Part shown: positions 28,270 through 37,214 of the stretch, in pieces | Layout: each line of letters begins with the position of its first letter | Position numbering within the stretch: the first letter of the stretch is position 1 | Assembly: GCF_002150685.1 (NCBI RefSeq) | Contig: NZ_MSSW01000023.1 | Coordinates: 1 to 64,000 of the forward strand | Origin: Algoriphagus antarcticus | GTDB lineage: Bacteria; Bacteroidota; Bacteroidia; Cytophagales; Cyclobacteriaceae | DNA: 64,000 bases | Reading direction: 5' to 3' | The notes under the pieces: generated by a model | The model's input: the letters and a program-made list of their open reading frames with translations, nothing else | What the model was told of the DNA's origin: nothing | Databases searched by the model: none | Position numbers and translations under genes: made by a program

Positions 28270-29750
28270 AACTCTTGACGGAATGAAGATGAAATTTCGT
28301 GTCTGTTTTTCAGTACCCGATTAACATTAATAGCGGCTAGTTGATTGAAGAACAAAATCCCCACAACTCCTATCGTGCCTAGCGCTGCAAGACCTGCATA
28401 GAAATTGAAAATCAAAGCAAAAGGCAAGTAAATAAGGTAAGGAGCTACCATCATTGGAATAATCATGAGAAACTGAGCTGCGCCCACACCCTCGTAATTA
28501 AACATTGCGCCCTTGCTCAGATCCATAGGCTTCGGTTTCCATATAGCCAAGTAAATTATCAAGTGGATCATAATCCCAGCATTAAACAGGAAAGTAGCAA
28601 AGTGAATAAGCAAGAATTTCCATCCAAAATACACGTAGGGAATGGACAGCAAAAAGCATAATAAGGAGATAGATAGCAGCAAAAGGTATTTTCCTTTCAC
28701 TAAGTTTTTTATCCCATCTTTTCGACTAAGGAAAAAATCAAAGTACCCAGAGTTCCAGCTTAAGAAAAGCTGTCCGTACTGGATGGTAAAAATACCTGTA
28801 ATAAAAATCCCAACGAAGATGAAGATATTCTGCATTGGTCCAGATTGATAGGCGGGATTATCATAGAAAATCGTCCCATACAAAAGGAAAAATGCACTGA
28901 GCATTAGGAAGGTTCTACTCTTTTTGTGACGAATAATCAGCTTCCACTCCAGATTCGCCAATTCTCCAGCTTCTCCAAATCGGGAGAAAAATCCCACACT
29001 TTGATTTATAAATCTTACTTCCTCTTCTTTGGCCAAATCCTCCAAATAAGCATTGTTCAGATAATATGAAAATGCTAGATAATATCCCACAAGACACAGA
29101 ACCAGCATTATCACCATAGGAATAAAACTACTCATGGCAAAAGTGAAAAATGGGGAAACCATTTCACCCAAATTAAACCAACCCATATAAGTAGATCCTC
29201 CGCCCAGAAGAAGAACAATGAAAACGATAATCACACCTATCAAACTATCCTCAAAGCGCTGCTTAAACCACAGCATAAACCAATGCAAGGTCCAGCTGAT
29301 AAAAACTACAGTCCCCAGCCAAGAAATCGCTCCCGACATACCATATTGAGTTGAGATCTCAGTCAAAGCAAATGGAGCAAAAAGTATTAAAGCCACGATA
29401 CTTAATGGAGAGAAAAAGGATCTTCCCAGCAGCATATGGATGATTTTCTTTTTAGAAATCGGCAAATGCAACAGACTTTCAAGCTCAATCACGGGCAGCT
29501 TTTGTAGAAAATACCGATACATAAACTCAACCAAAAAGAAGAAAATCAATCCAGAATTCAATACTATGATAGTATCCTGCCCTTCAGCTATCTCCTGTAA
29601 AATTCTGTTTAGAAAAATACCAGCCATAAATAGATAACCTAAAAGCATAATCGCGAGAAAACCAAGAAAAATGGCAACCATCACGCTTTTGGCAAATGCT
29701 GTGGACCGGAAACTTTTCAGGAGTTCCAGTCGGATCAATTCAAATAACAT
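28266..29750 (-). CDS. DUF5687-type ABC transporter permease
   Basis: A 494-aa membrane protein with about 12 helices in two halves separated by a cytoplasmic loop (around 230-270, LAKEEEVRFINQSVGFF). The combination of this architecture, LPISKKKIIHMLLGRSFFSP in the first half and an ABC ATPase downstream fits the Bacteroidota DUF5687 family. It is the first gene of a two-gene exporter operon and overlaps the ATPase by ATGA. Function and substrate are unknown. Confidence 0.75.
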   Translation of the reverse strand: MLFELIRLELLKSFRSTAFAKSVMVAIFLGFLAIMLLGYLFMAGIFLNRILQEIAEGQDTIIVLNSGLIFFFLVEFMYRYFLQKLPVIELESLLHLPISKKKIIHMLLGRSFFSPLSIVALILFAPFALTEISTQYGMSGAISWLGTVVFISWTLHWFMLWFKQRFEDSLIGVIIVFIVLLLGGGSTYMGWFNLGEMVSPFFTFAMSSFIPMVIMLVLCLVGYYLAFSYYLNNAYLEDLAKEEEVRFINQSVGFFSRFGEAGELANLEWKLIIRHKKSRTFLMLSAFFLLYGTIFYDNPAYQSGPMQNIFIFVGIFITGIFTIQYGQLFLSWNSGYFDFFLSRKDGIKNLVKGKYLLLLSISLLCFLLSIPYVYFGWKFLLIHFATFLFNAGIMIHLIIYLAIWKPKPMDLSKGAMFNYEGVGAAQFLMIIPMMVAPYLIYLPFALIFNFYAGLAALGTIGVVGILFFNQLAAINVNRVLKNRHEISSSFRQEL

Positions 29751-30061
29751 ATAATCTTAAAAGTAAAAAGAGGCTTAATTTCAGCCCAAAATATAAGAAA
29801 ACCAACAGTAATTATCGCTTTTGAATTTCTTAATATGGATTGAAGGTATGTGAAATTATTGTGACCATTTGAGAAAAGTATTTATTAATAGTCTGTATGT
29901 ACGCTTTTCTGCCAGTAAGCAAATTCTCTTTGGTCGATGGGTTGGAAGACCGATGACCGGAGTAAACCAAAATTCAAGGTATCTTATAATTTCCGATCCT
30001 ATAAATTTTCTACTGGCAACATTCCATATAATCACAATTAATAGTATACACCTTAGAAATC
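29751..30061. other. Divergent spacer holding repeat family B
   Basis: No gene. Contains the promoters for the minus-strand ABC permease and the plus-strand antitoxin gene; most of it is copy 1 of repeat family B. Confidence 0.6.
29884..30041 (+). repeat. Dispersed repeat family B, copy 1
   Basis: A 158-bp element very similar (about 85% by eye) to 62409-62577. It contains an internal inverted pair TGCCAGTA (29910-29917) and TACTGGCA (30011-30018), each preceded by TTTTC, about 100 bp apart. Non-coding. It sits directly upstream of the antitoxin gene, so it probably forms part of that promoter region. Confidence 0.8.
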
Positions 30062-30301
30062 ATGAAAACTTTCTCTCTAAAATTGGACACCAAAGTCTTC
30101 GAAGAAACAGAAGCCATCATTAAGGATAAAAAGGTAGCGAGAAATAGGTACATCAATCAAGCGCTCGAATTCTATAATAAGTATCAAAAACGTAAAAAGC
30201 TGAGTGCTGAATTTGAAAAAGCGTCGGAACTTACAAAAGAGAGTTCTTTCGAAATTCTTGCAGAATTTGACGCAATGCTCGAGGAAGATGAAACAGAATA
30301 A
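30062..30301 (+). CDS. RHH-type antitoxin of a MazF-like system
   Basis: A 79-aa protein with an N-terminal ribbon-helix-helix pattern (KTFSLKLDTKVFEETEAI, then RNRYINQALEFYNK) and a flexible acidic tail, the layout of antitoxins partnered with MazF/PemK toxins. Its last 14 bases overlap the ATG of a MazF-like frame at 30288, as in working pairs. The toxin is broken after about 40 residues, so the antitoxin is now orphan, though it could still autoregulate or neutralise related toxins encoded elsewhere. Confidence 0.8.
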   Translation: MKTFSLKLDTKVFEETEAIIKDKKVARNRYINQALEFYNKYQKRKKLSAEFEKASELTKESSFEILAEFDAMLEEDETE

Positions 30302-30443
30302 ATTATGGCTCGCAAATCTCAACCCTGCTAGAGGGACAGAACCAGGAAAGATCAGACCTGTGGTGATTATTCAAACTAATTTGCTCGATCAAACCGAACA
30401 TCCTTCCACAAACCTTCGAGGTTTCGAAAACCTCAAAGGTTAA
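30288..30443 (+). pseudogene. Truncated MazF/PemK-type toxin
   Basis: A 51-codon N-terminal fragment. LWLANLNPARGTEPGKIRPV followed by VIIQ is the conserved MazF/PemK start, with the RPV strand near the active site. After residue 40 or so it runs into a palindromic sequence and a stop, where the family expects another 65 residues. The break lies right against the 3' end of the convergent ABC ATPase gene, so a deletion or repeat insertion has removed the toxin's catalytic C-terminal part. Confidence 0.8.
30412..30442. repeat. Imperfect palindrome at toxin break point
   Basis: AACCTTCGAGGTTT followed by CG and then AAAACCTCAAAGGTT is an almost perfect inverted repeat of about 30 bp. It ends the toxin frame and abuts the convergent ABC gene; it could also act as a bidirectional terminator. 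Confidence 0.6.
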
Positions 30444-31417
30444 CAACCCCTACTTTTCATCCCCTCCACAAACTCTCCCACACTTCTGAAAATCTGTTCT
30501 TTATATTCGATCAAAAACGGATTTCCACTGACTTGGATCAAAGAATCCAGTTTTTGGATTCCTGACTTTTTCAAGGCATTTTTCACCAATTGCACCAGCT
30601 CTGGTGCCCCAGAAATATCAAATTTCAACTCAGAAAAAGTTAACTCAATTCTTCCTCGATCTATGCTAAAGTGAAATCTATCCCCGGGCAAAAGTTGATT
30701 GATCTCACCAGAAATCACCAAATCCTCAGGTAAACCACAAATCATCGGCGATCCACAATTAAGTATCCAGAATTTGTCGGCCGTTTCCAAAGCAATTTCA
30801 AGATCATGTGTAACTACCAATATCGCCTTCTGCTGCGTTTTCGAAATCTCATGAAGCAAATGCATAATTTCAAAGCGATTGACCAAATCCAAATGAGCTG
30901 TAGGCTCATCTAAAACCATCACCTTTCCATCCTGCGCCAAGGCACGGGCAATCATCGCCTTTTGCCGCTGACCGTCGGAGATTTCCCCAAGTCGTTCATC
31001 TTTGAGATAAGTGATTTTTGTTGCTTCCAAAGCTTCATCAACTGCCAACAAGTCCGCTTCGCTCAGCTTACCAGTCCAGCTCGTATGAGGAATTCTGCCC
31101 ATTGATACCAGCTGCCCGACAGTCATATTTCCCGGCAAAAAAGGCTCGGTTAAAACTACCGAAAGTTCTTTGGCAAGAGCTTCATTAGAATAAGTAGAAA
31201 TAGGTTTACCGTTAAGCAAAACATAACCCGTAAATGGCTTTAATTGACCTAAAATAGCTTTTACCAAAGTCGATTTCCCCACACCATTGGGGCCAAGTAA
31301 GCATGTCATCTCTCCATCATAAAGGGAAAAATTCAACTCCTGAAGAATCTCTTTCCTGGATTTTTGTTTGGTGTATCCCAAACTCAGATTCTTTCCAACT
31401 ATTGATGCTTCTTGCAT
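30440..31417 (-). CDS. btuD: Cobalamin/iron-siderophore ABC transporter ATPase (BtuD/FepC-like)
   Basis: A 325-aa ATPase with Walker A GPNGVGKSTL (about 42-51), signature ISDGQRQKAMIARALAQ and Walker B VMVLDEPTAHLD. It carries about 70 residues beyond the usual FepC/BtuD length, a C-terminal extension of unknown role. It follows the FecCD-type permease by three bases and closes a three-gene importer unit (binding protein, permease, ATPase). The nearby B12 riboswitch and btuB make vitamin B12 the likely substrate; by sequence alone haem or siderophores remain possible. Confidence 0.8.
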   Translation of the reverse strand: MQEASIVGKNLSLGYTKQKSRKEILQELNFSLYDGEMTCLLGPNGVGKSTLVKAILGQLKPFTGYVLLNGKPISTYSNEALAKELSVVLTEPFLPGNMTVGQLVSMGRIPHTSWTGKLSEADLLAVDEALEATKITYLKDERLGEISDGQRQKAMIARALAQDGKVMVLDEPTAHLDLVNRFEIMHLLHEISKTQQKAILVVTHDLEIALETADKFWILNCGSPMICGLPEDLVISGEINQLLPGDRFHFSIDRGRIELTFSELKFDISGAPELVQLVKNALKKSGIQKLDSLIQVSGNPFLIEYKEQIFRSVGEFVEGMKSRGC

Positions 31418-31420
31418 AGC

Positions 31421-32452
31421 CTAAAATTCTTTGCTAAAGTTCTTTTTCAAAACCAGACCAATCACGATCGGCGCTCCAACTAAGGAAGTCACTGCATTGA
31501 TCGGAAGTGTCTGTGCAGAGCCAGGCAATTGAGCCACAGCATCACAAAGCAACAGTAAAATTGCTCCCAAAATAGCCGTGGCAGGAAATAGCAACCGATG
31601 ATCAGAGGTGCGCCAAATCATGCGCGCGACATGCGGCACTGCAATCCCGATAAAAGCAATCGGTCCGCAAAAAGCCGTAATACAACCTGCTAATAAACCC
31701 GTGCTTAGGATCATCAACCAACGTAAACGAGCTGGATTTATCCCCATACTTTTCGCGTAGCTTTCTCCCAAAAGCATTCCATTGTAGGATTTCACAGAAG
31801 CGACCACAGGAATAATCCCAACTGCAATCACGAAGATTAAGACCCAAACCTGATCCCAGACTAATCCCCCCAAACTACCCATTGACCAGATGGTAAATAA
31901 CTTCAACGCCTCTGCTCCAGAAAAATAAGACAGCATTGAAATGATCGCTGAAACAGCCGAACCAAACATCAACCCAACGATCAAAAGAGTCATACTATCC
32001 CTCACTTTCCAAGCTACCAAACTCACCGTGACCAACACTAAACCGGCCCCTATTGTCCCTGCAATTGCAATCGCCCAAGGATTCATGGCTCCTCCATAAG
32101 CGACTAAACCAAAAGCCGATCCAGCCAACATCAAGATCGCCACACCCAATCCTGCACCAGAGCTTATTCCCAGCACAAATGGTCCTGCAAGCGGATTCCT
32201 GAAAAATGTCTGCATCTGAAGGCCACTAATACTTAAACCGATTCCCGCTAAAATAGCGACAAGTGCTTTTGGGATTCTGTAGTTTAAAATGATCTGCTCA
32301 CGGGATGCTTTTGTCCATTCTCCTGCAAAAATCCCATGCAAGATCTCGCCTGGAGAAATCGCCACTGACCCCAAGCTGACATTGAGCAGAAAGCTCAAAA
32401 CCAACAGGATAAGTGCGGCAGAAAGAAGAAAAATCGGATTAGTTGGTTTCAT
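31421..32452 (-). CDS. btuC: FecCD/BtuC-type ABC importer permease
   Basis: A 343-aa protein with about 10 helices and the FecCD family signatures LNYRIPKALVAILAGIGLSI, FRNPLAGPFVLGISSGAGLG and FCGPIAFIGIAVPHVAR. The open frame extends upstream to 32506, inside the binding-protein gene, but ATG at 32452 starts right before the first helix. It overlaps the upstream binding-protein gene by 14 bases. It forms the inner-membrane channel of the importer. Confidence 0.88.
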   Translation of the reverse strand: MKPTNPIFLLSAALILLVLSFLLNVSLGSVAISPGEILHGIFAGEWTKASREQIILNYRIPKALVAILAGIGLSISGLQMQTFFRNPLAGPFVLGISSGAGLGVAILMLAGSAFGLVAYGGAMNPWAIAIAGTIGAGLVLVTVSLVAWKVRDSMTLLIVGLMFGSAVSAIISMLSYFSGAEALKLFTIWSMGSLGGLVWDQVWVLIFVIAVGIIPVVASVKSYNGMLLGESYAKSMGINPARLRWLMILSTGLLAGCITAFCGPIAFIGIAVPHVARMIWRTSDHRLLFPATAILGAILLLLCDAVAQLPGSAQTLPINAVTSLVGAPIVIGLVLKKNFSKEF

Positions 32453-33599
32453 TGAGTTGTTGATAAAAATACAACTCATAGTCTGGAAGTAAGTCAGGAT
32501 GAACAATTTTGATCAGATCTTTTAAAATCAAATCTGGACGCATGTAGCCCAACTCAAAATATTCAAGACCTCCGGCTCTACCTCTTCTCTGTGTGTAAGA
32601 AAATACATTCCCAGATTTGAAAGCGGTGAAGACTTTGTATCTAGGCTCTGAATTTCCCATAGTTTTCAAATCCAAAAAATCAGCCGATCCTATCCAAAAA
32701 TCAGCCTCCAAAGCATTTTCAATCACATATTCATAATTCAATTGCACGCTGCCAGTTCCTTTCTGTTCTGAGAAAATATAGTTCCCGCCAGCATTCTGAA
32801 GTATTTTCGCACCCCAACTTTCACTTCCAGGCGCATACCAAATATCCTGATAAAGGACGCCACTGAGCACCGTTGGACGAAGGGAATCAATGATAGAAGC
32901 ACTCAATTTCTCAGCGTCCAAATAGTCTTTTTCAACCTGTGCAAAAGCGATTTTAGCCTCCTCATATTTCCCCAAAAGCACTCCGGTAAATTTAATCCAC
33001 TCAGCTCTTCCGAGCGGATGTTGCTCCACATATTCTCCATTGATTACCGCAGGAATCTCGGCTTGTGCCAGCAAATCCAAGTACTTCAGATTATCACCAA
33101 GAGTAGAAATCATGATCCAATCAGGCGCCAAATCAATAACCATTTCGGTATTTGCCGAAGGCCCAGCTCCCAAATCCTCCACCTTTCCAGCGTCAATTTG
33201 CACCCATGTTTTCTCTGAAGAAATCAAATTGAGATTGGGAAAACCAATCAATTTCTCCGTGTCATTCAGCATGTCCAGATGCGGAATATGGGTAGTTGAA
33301 GTCAGAATTATCTTCTCCACTGGAAGCTGGATAATTGCATCGAAATCTCCTGCTGGTTTTTTAGCATTTTCTTCCAACACCAAATACTTGAAAATCCTGT
33401 CCGCGCCTGTCCAAGCCTGATTAACTTCTACCTCCCAAAAATCATTTCCCTTTGAAATCGTAAAACCAGAAGCATAGCTCAAGTCTATTTTCTCAAGTCC
33501 TTTTTCTTCCTCATCCTTCTTTTCACTACACCCTGAAAAAGAATAGATTAAAGTCAAAAAAACTGAGGTAATGAAGAGACTAAATCGAAGGTTTTTCAC
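32439..33599 (-). CDS. btuF: BtuF-like cobalamin-binding lipoprotein
   Basis: Periplasmic-binding-protein-like lipoprotein of 386 aa. The frame is open to 33731, but that extension would run antisense through the B12 riboswitch; GTG at 33599 gives a normal lipoprotein signal (SLFITSVFLTLIYSFSGC), so this start is preferred. The body has two lobes with the family features EKIILTSTTHIPHLDML and DLAPDWIMIS. It would hand the vitamin to the BtuC permease. It is transcribed away from the riboswitch-controlled btuB, so its own regulation is not visible. Confidence 0.8.
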   Translation of the reverse strand: MKNLRFSLFITSVFLTLIYSFSGCSEKKDEEEKGLEKIDLSYASGFTISKGNDFWEVEVNQAWTGADRIFKYLVLEENAKKPAGDFDAIIQLPVEKIILTSTTHIPHLDMLNDTEKLIGFPNLNLISSEKTWVQIDAGKVEDLGAGPSANTEMVIDLAPDWIMISTLGDNLKYLDLLAQAEIPAVINGEYVEQHPLGRAEWIKFTGVLLGKYEEAKIAFAQVEKDYLDAEKLSASIIDSLRPTVLSGVLYQDIWYAPGSESWGAKILQNAGGNYIFSEQKGTGSVQLNYEYVIENALEADFWIGSADFLDLKTMGNSEPRYKVFTAFKSGNVFSYTQRRGRAGGLEYFELGYMRPDLILKDLIKIVHPDLLPDYELYFYQQLNETN

Positions 33600-33710
33600 A
33601 GAATTTCTTTGAGATAATAAAATCCAAAATAAGCTCGGGATTTCGCCACTTCCAAAACTTGTCGCTAAACAGATTTTTTTTCTAAGCTTTCCCGATCTAT
33701 TTTTGCAGCC

Positions 33711-33905
33711 GAAATAGGTTCCCAAACTCATTTACGAGCTCTTGGGATTAAAAGGGAATTTGGTGTAAAACCAAAGCTGTCCCCGCAACTGTGAACCGAG
33801 CGGATTTTTCCGCAAATGATTTGTCAAAAATGCCATTGCCCCGAAACGAATTCGGGATGAGAAGGCGGCAAATTAAGGTGAGCCAGGAGACCTGCCCATT
33901 TCTGT
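33711..33905 (+). ncRNA. Cobalamin (B12) riboswitch
   Basis: The conserved core of the cobalamin riboswitch is present in order: AAAGGGAATTTGGTG, CCCCGCAACTGTGAA (33782-33796) and the B12 box AGCCAGGAGACCTGCC (33881-33896). P1 is closed by GAAAT...AGGT at 33711 with ACCT...ATTTC near 33905. It leads into btuB at 34029. In low vitamin the RNA should allow expression of btuB and the btuG-like gene. Confidence 0.95.
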
Positions 33906-33949
33906 TGATTCTGTGCTTTCGGAGGAAAAGCAATGAAGAAAGTACCTGA

Positions 33950-33985
33950 GCCGATTAGTATCGGCTTCGATCCCTTCTTCCCATT
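33950..33985 (+). promoter_or_regulatory. Candidate riboswitch expression-platform hairpin
   Basis: AGCCGAT TAGT ATCGGCT forms a 7-bp hairpin about 60 bases after the B12 box, followed by a C/T-rich tract. It may be the terminator-like or start-sequestering arm of the riboswitch. Confidence 0.45.
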
Positions 33986-34028
33986 TCTCTTTAAGTCCGA
34001 ATCGAATTTATAACTAATTCGATCAGGG

Positions 34029-35885
34029 ATGTTGTTGCTTTTATGTGCATTTTATTTTGTGGCTTCCAGCCCAATCCAAGACACGGTCAAGTTGGCCGAG
34101 GTCGAAGTGTATGCACCAGCTTTGGATCGATTTGCCCAAGGGCAAAAAGTGATCAGCTGGACAAAAAAGGACTTGGAAAATTACCAAGGCCGCTCACTCG
34201 CAGATATTCTTCAAGAGCAATCGCCGGTTTTTGTTCGACAATACGGAGCTGGAATGATCGCCTCACCGGCCTTTCGAGGCACCTCTGCTGGACACACCGC
34301 AGTTTTTTGGAACGGACTTCCGATCAACAGTCCTTCCCTCGGTCAAAGCGATTTATCCATTTTACCAATTTCCGCGGTCGATCAGGTGAGTTTGCAGTTT
34401 GGCAATGCGGGCGCGCTTTTTGGAAATGAAGCAATCGGAGGATCTATCCATTTGGAAACGAATTCTGAATTTGGCAAAGGTCTTAAAGCTGGTATTTCTC
34501 AGCAGATCGGAAGCTTTGGCTTATTCAACTCAAACCTAATTGGAGGTTTTTCTTCGAAAAATTTTAGCAGTAGCACCAAAGTCTACCGAGAGTTTTCGAA
34601 CAACAATTTCCCCTACCAAGACCTTGGGCAAATCGGAACTCCAGCAGTAAAAGAAGACCATGCTCAGTTTGAGCAAATTGGATTGGTTCAGGATTTGGCG
34701 TGGAACCTCAATGAAAGTAATCAGTTGAAAGCGGCTTTTTGGTGGAATAAAACCAATCGGGAAGTGCAGCCAGTAATGGGCTCCAACACCCAAGATGAGC
34801 AGGAAGATCAAAGTATCCGTGCTGTATTGGACTACTTTCATTTTGGAAAAAAGTCCATTTGGAATCTGAAAACAGGGGTTGTACAAGACAAAATGCTTTT
34901 CAGCGAAAGCTTAAATCAAACCAACCAATATTTTGTCAGTGGAGATTGGGATAGGACTTTTTCTGAAAAATGGAACACCAAAACTGGAGTTCGATTCACG
35001 CTAGCAAAAGGAGAACTCAGTACCTATACGGAAGATGATTCCAGAGTTGAGCTGTACCAAAGCACCAAGTTCACCTCGAGTGAGAACTTAGCTTTTTCGA
35101 TTAATCTGCGGCAGTTAATCTATTCTGGCACTTTTGCTCCGTTTACACCAAATCTGGGCATGGACTGGAGTTTTTGGAAAAAAGGCTCACAATTCTTGCA
35201 ACTCAAAACTTCCATCGGCAAAGGTTTTAAAGTTCCGACGCTCAACGATAGATTCTGGAATCCTGGAGGAAATCCGGAATTGAAACCTGAAGAAAGTATG
35301 AACGGCGAGCTTGGCTTGAACTGGAGCGGAACAGGTAAAATCACTTGGAATCAAAGTCTGACTTACTACCGAATGTCGGTGGACAACTGGATTATTTGGC
35401 TGCCAAAAGGAAGTGTCTGGACTCCGGAAAACATCAAAAAAGTCAGTAATCAAGGCATAGAATACCAAGGGAGTTTGGCTGGAGGTATTGGAACCTGGAA
35501 TTGGGAACTGATGACTTCTTATACCTATTCCAAAGCTGTAACCACTGAAGGCACGGACGAAAATGACCAGTCGCTAGGCAAGCAGCTCCCCTACACTCCG
35601 CAGCACCAAGCAAATGCAAAAGTGCGCTTAGAGAAATCAGGATTCTCCAGCTCATTAGGCACTTATTTCGTGGGTGAACGATCCGTCACGGCTGACAATC
35701 CCCGTATGATGCCTTCATTTCAGCTTTTCAACTTTAGTCTAGGCTACGACCAACTGTCACGAGGCAAGCTTCATTTTCCATTGAGTTTTCAAATCAACAA
35801 TGTTTTTAACAGTGACTATCAGGTACTCTATCTGAGAGCCATGCCGGGAAGATCTTTTCAATTCAATTTATCCATACTAGTATGA
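34029..35885 (+). CDS. btuB: BtuB: TonB-dependent cobalamin outer-membrane receptor
   Basis: A 618-aa TonB-dependent receptor with a short signal (MLLLLCAFYFVASS), a plug domain (SLADILQEQSPVFVRQYG, GTSAGHTAVFWNGLPINS, IGGSIHLET) and a C-terminal 22-strand barrel ending in the usual aromatic-rich strand (FQFNLSILV). It lies directly under a B12 riboswitch, which fixes its substrate class. The stop codon overlaps the first bases of a folded REP-like element that separates it from the BtuG-like gene. It takes the vitamin across the outer membrane for BtuF-BtuC-BtuD, encoded divergently. Confidence 0.93.
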   Translation: MLLLLCAFYFVASSPIQDTVKLAEVEVYAPALDRFAQGQKVISWTKKDLENYQGRSLADILQEQSPVFVRQYGAGMIASPAFRGTSAGHTAVFWNGLPINSPSLGQSDLSILPISAVDQVSLQFGNAGALFGNEAIGGSIHLETNSEFGKGLKAGISQQIGSFGLFNSNLIGGFSSKNFSSSTKVYREFSNNNFPYQDLGQIGTPAVKEDHAQFEQIGLVQDLAWNLNESNQLKAAFWWNKTNREVQPVMGSNTQDEQEDQSIRAVLDYFHFGKKSIWNLKTGVVQDKMLFSESLNQTNQYFVSGDWDRTFSEKWNTKTGVRFTLAKGELSTYTEDDSRVELYQSTKFTSSENLAFSINLRQLIYSGTFAPFTPNLGMDWSFWKKGSQFLQLKTSIGKGFKVPTLNDRFWNPGGNPELKPEESMNGELGLNWSGTGKITWNQSLTYYRMSVDNWIIWLPKGSVWTPENIKKVSNQGIEYQGSLAGGIGTWNWELMTSYTYSKAVTTEGTDENDQSLGKQLPYTPQHQANAKVRLEKSGFSSSLGTYFVGERSVTADNPRMMPSFQLFNFSLGYDQLSRGKLHFPLSFQINNVFNSDYQVLYLRAMPGRSFQFNLSILV

Positions 35886-35945
35886 AATCGAGCATGTCGC
35901 AAGCGACACACGGAGGGATAATTATCCGTAATGCGAGATTCCATG
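35882..35945 (+). repeat. REP-like folded element, copy 1
   Basis: A 64-bp element between btuB and the btuG-like gene; 59 of 64 bases match copy 2 at 41089-41152. Outer arms ATGAAATCGAGCATG and CATGCGAGATTCCAT are near-complementary. Inside are the hairpin TGTCG/CGACA with loop CAAG, and ACGGA/TCCGT around an AT-rich loop. Similar flanking sequence continues to the next gene's start. Confidence 0.85.
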
Positions 35946-35971
35946 TGACCTTGAAACTAAACTATAAACAT

Positions 35972-37021
35972 ATGAAATTAAACAAACTACTCTGGGCTTC
36001 AGCCTTGATCTCTGTCTCTTTTGCCTGCTCTGACAGTGGCGAAGAAAAACCATTAGGCAAATACGACAATGGTATTTTGATCATGAACGAAGGCAACTTT
36101 GGAACAAATGACGGAGAAGTCTATTATTTGAATCCAAACACTGAAGAGCTTCTTCCAAATATTTTCGAAGCAGAAAACCTTAGACCTTTTGCAGGTTTGC
36201 TGGAAGACATGGTGCTAGAGGCAGACAGATTGTATTTAGTGGCAAACACGGGAAAAGTAGAAATCGTAAATCCGGCTGACTTCAAAAGCCTTGGTGCAGT
36301 GTCAGCGGAATTGGATCAGCCAAGATCTCTGGCAGTGAATGGAAGCAAGCTTTTCATCAGTGATTATGGGCCATATGACGCGAGCTATGCAACGCCGGAC
36401 TCTTATGTAGCCGTCGTGAATGGTCTTGATGGTGGAGTTGTCTCAAAGAAGATTGAGGTGTCTGATAAGCCTGAGGATCTTTTCTCTTATGAGAATTACA
36501 TCTTTGTTGCTAGCTCTGAAGCAAACAAAATCGAAATCATCGACGCTACTCAGGAAACAGTTGTTACTACGATTGAATTGGAAGCTTCCCCTAAACAATT
36601 CAATGCTGAAGGCGGAATACTATGGGTTTATGCAATCGCAACGGATGAAGTGATTTTCTATACTTTAAATCTTAGTAGCCTTACTTTAGAAAATTCGTAT
36701 ACAGTTCCTGTCGCAAATGCTACCAACAGAATCTCCTTCGACGGAGATGACAAAATGTATATTTTGACCAGCTCAGGATATCCTGATTACAATGATGCGG
36801 TAGTAACTATTGACATCGAAGGAAACACAGCTACAGCAACGGAATTGATGACAGGATCGGGCTTTTACGGGATCGGTTTTGACGATGACTTAGATCAAAT
36901 TTATGTAGCCAACTCCAATGGTTTCCAAGGAAACGGAACTGTAACAGTCCTTTCGGAAACAGGGTCAGTCATCAGAAGTTTCGAAGTAGGAAGGGGCCCT
37001 TCTGGCTTTTTGGTTTATTGA
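35972..37021 (+). CDS. btuG: BtuG-like surface cobalamin-binding beta-propeller lipoprotein
   Basis: A lipoprotein of 349 aa. The frame is open from 35882, but that part is the REP-like element; ATG at 35972 gives a signal with lipobox SFAC. The rest is a YncE/DUF5074-type beta-propeller with repeated blades (DRLYLVANTGKVEIVNP, YENYIFVASSEANKIEIID). In Bacteroides, BtuG of this architecture sits on the cell surface next to BtuB, binds cobalamin with very high affinity and feeds it to BtuB. The position straight after a riboswitch-controlled btuB supports the same function here. Confidence 0.82.
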   Translation: MKLNKLLWASALISVSFACSDSGEEKPLGKYDNGILIMNEGNFGTNDGEVYYLNPNTEELLPNIFEAENLRPFAGLLEDMVLEADRLYLVANTGKVEIVNPADFKSLGAVSAELDQPRSLAVNGSKLFISDYGPYDASYATPDSYVAVVNGLDGGVVSKKIEVSDKPEDLFSYENYIFVASSEANKIEIIDATQETVVTTIELEASPKQFNAEGGILWVYAIATDEVIFYTLNLSSLTLENSYTVPVANATNRISFDGDDKMYILTSSGYPDYNDAVVTIDIEGNTATATELMTGSGFYGIGFDDDLDQIYVANSNGFQGNGTVTVLSETGSVIRSFEVGRGPSGFLVY

Positions 37022-37074
37022 GACTTTACACTTTAATATCCATCATTCGACATTGGATATTTAATGGTTACAAA

Positions 37075-37107
37075 AAGCCGCTGAGATTGATGTCTCGGCG
37101 GCTTATT
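37075..37107 (+). terminator. Terminator after the btuB-btuG unit
   Basis: A 12-bp stem (37075-37086 with 37093-37104, one T-G wobble) and a 6-nt loop TTGATG, 50 bases after the stop codon. The following sequence is TATTCCGTTTATAA, so the T-tract is weak but the stem is strong. Confidence 0.75.
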
Positions 37108-37136
37108 CCGTTTATAATTTGAATCTCAAAAATCGT

Positions 37137-37214
37137 AATCCATGGAAATACGGCTTTTTGTAGATTACATTCCATAAAAAGACGGCTTTTTGTGGATTTT
37201 ATTCCATAAAAATC
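37137..37214 (+). repeat. Tandem 32-bp repeat, 2.4 units
   Basis: Two full units (37137-37168, 37169-37200) and a 14-base third start. Each contains ATTCCATAAAAA-like sequence and CGGCTTTTTGT(A/G)GATT. It sits directly upstream of the DUF4143 ATPase gene. Confidence 0.75.

Noticed and set aside
32453..32506. Upstream extension of the BtuC frame
   Set aside because: It lies within the binding-protein gene and would add a non-membrane stretch before the first helix.
33040..33420. Plus-strand frame of 126 codons opposite btuF
   Set aside because: It is a shadow of the lipoprotein gene with no start context and no protein-like character.
33600..33731. Upstream extension of the BtuF frame
   Set aside because: It runs antisense across the riboswitch's 5' part and precedes a perfectly good lipoprotein signal.
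35882..35971. Upstream extension of the BtuG-like frame
   Set aside because: This is the REP-like element; the lipoprotein signal begins only at 35972.
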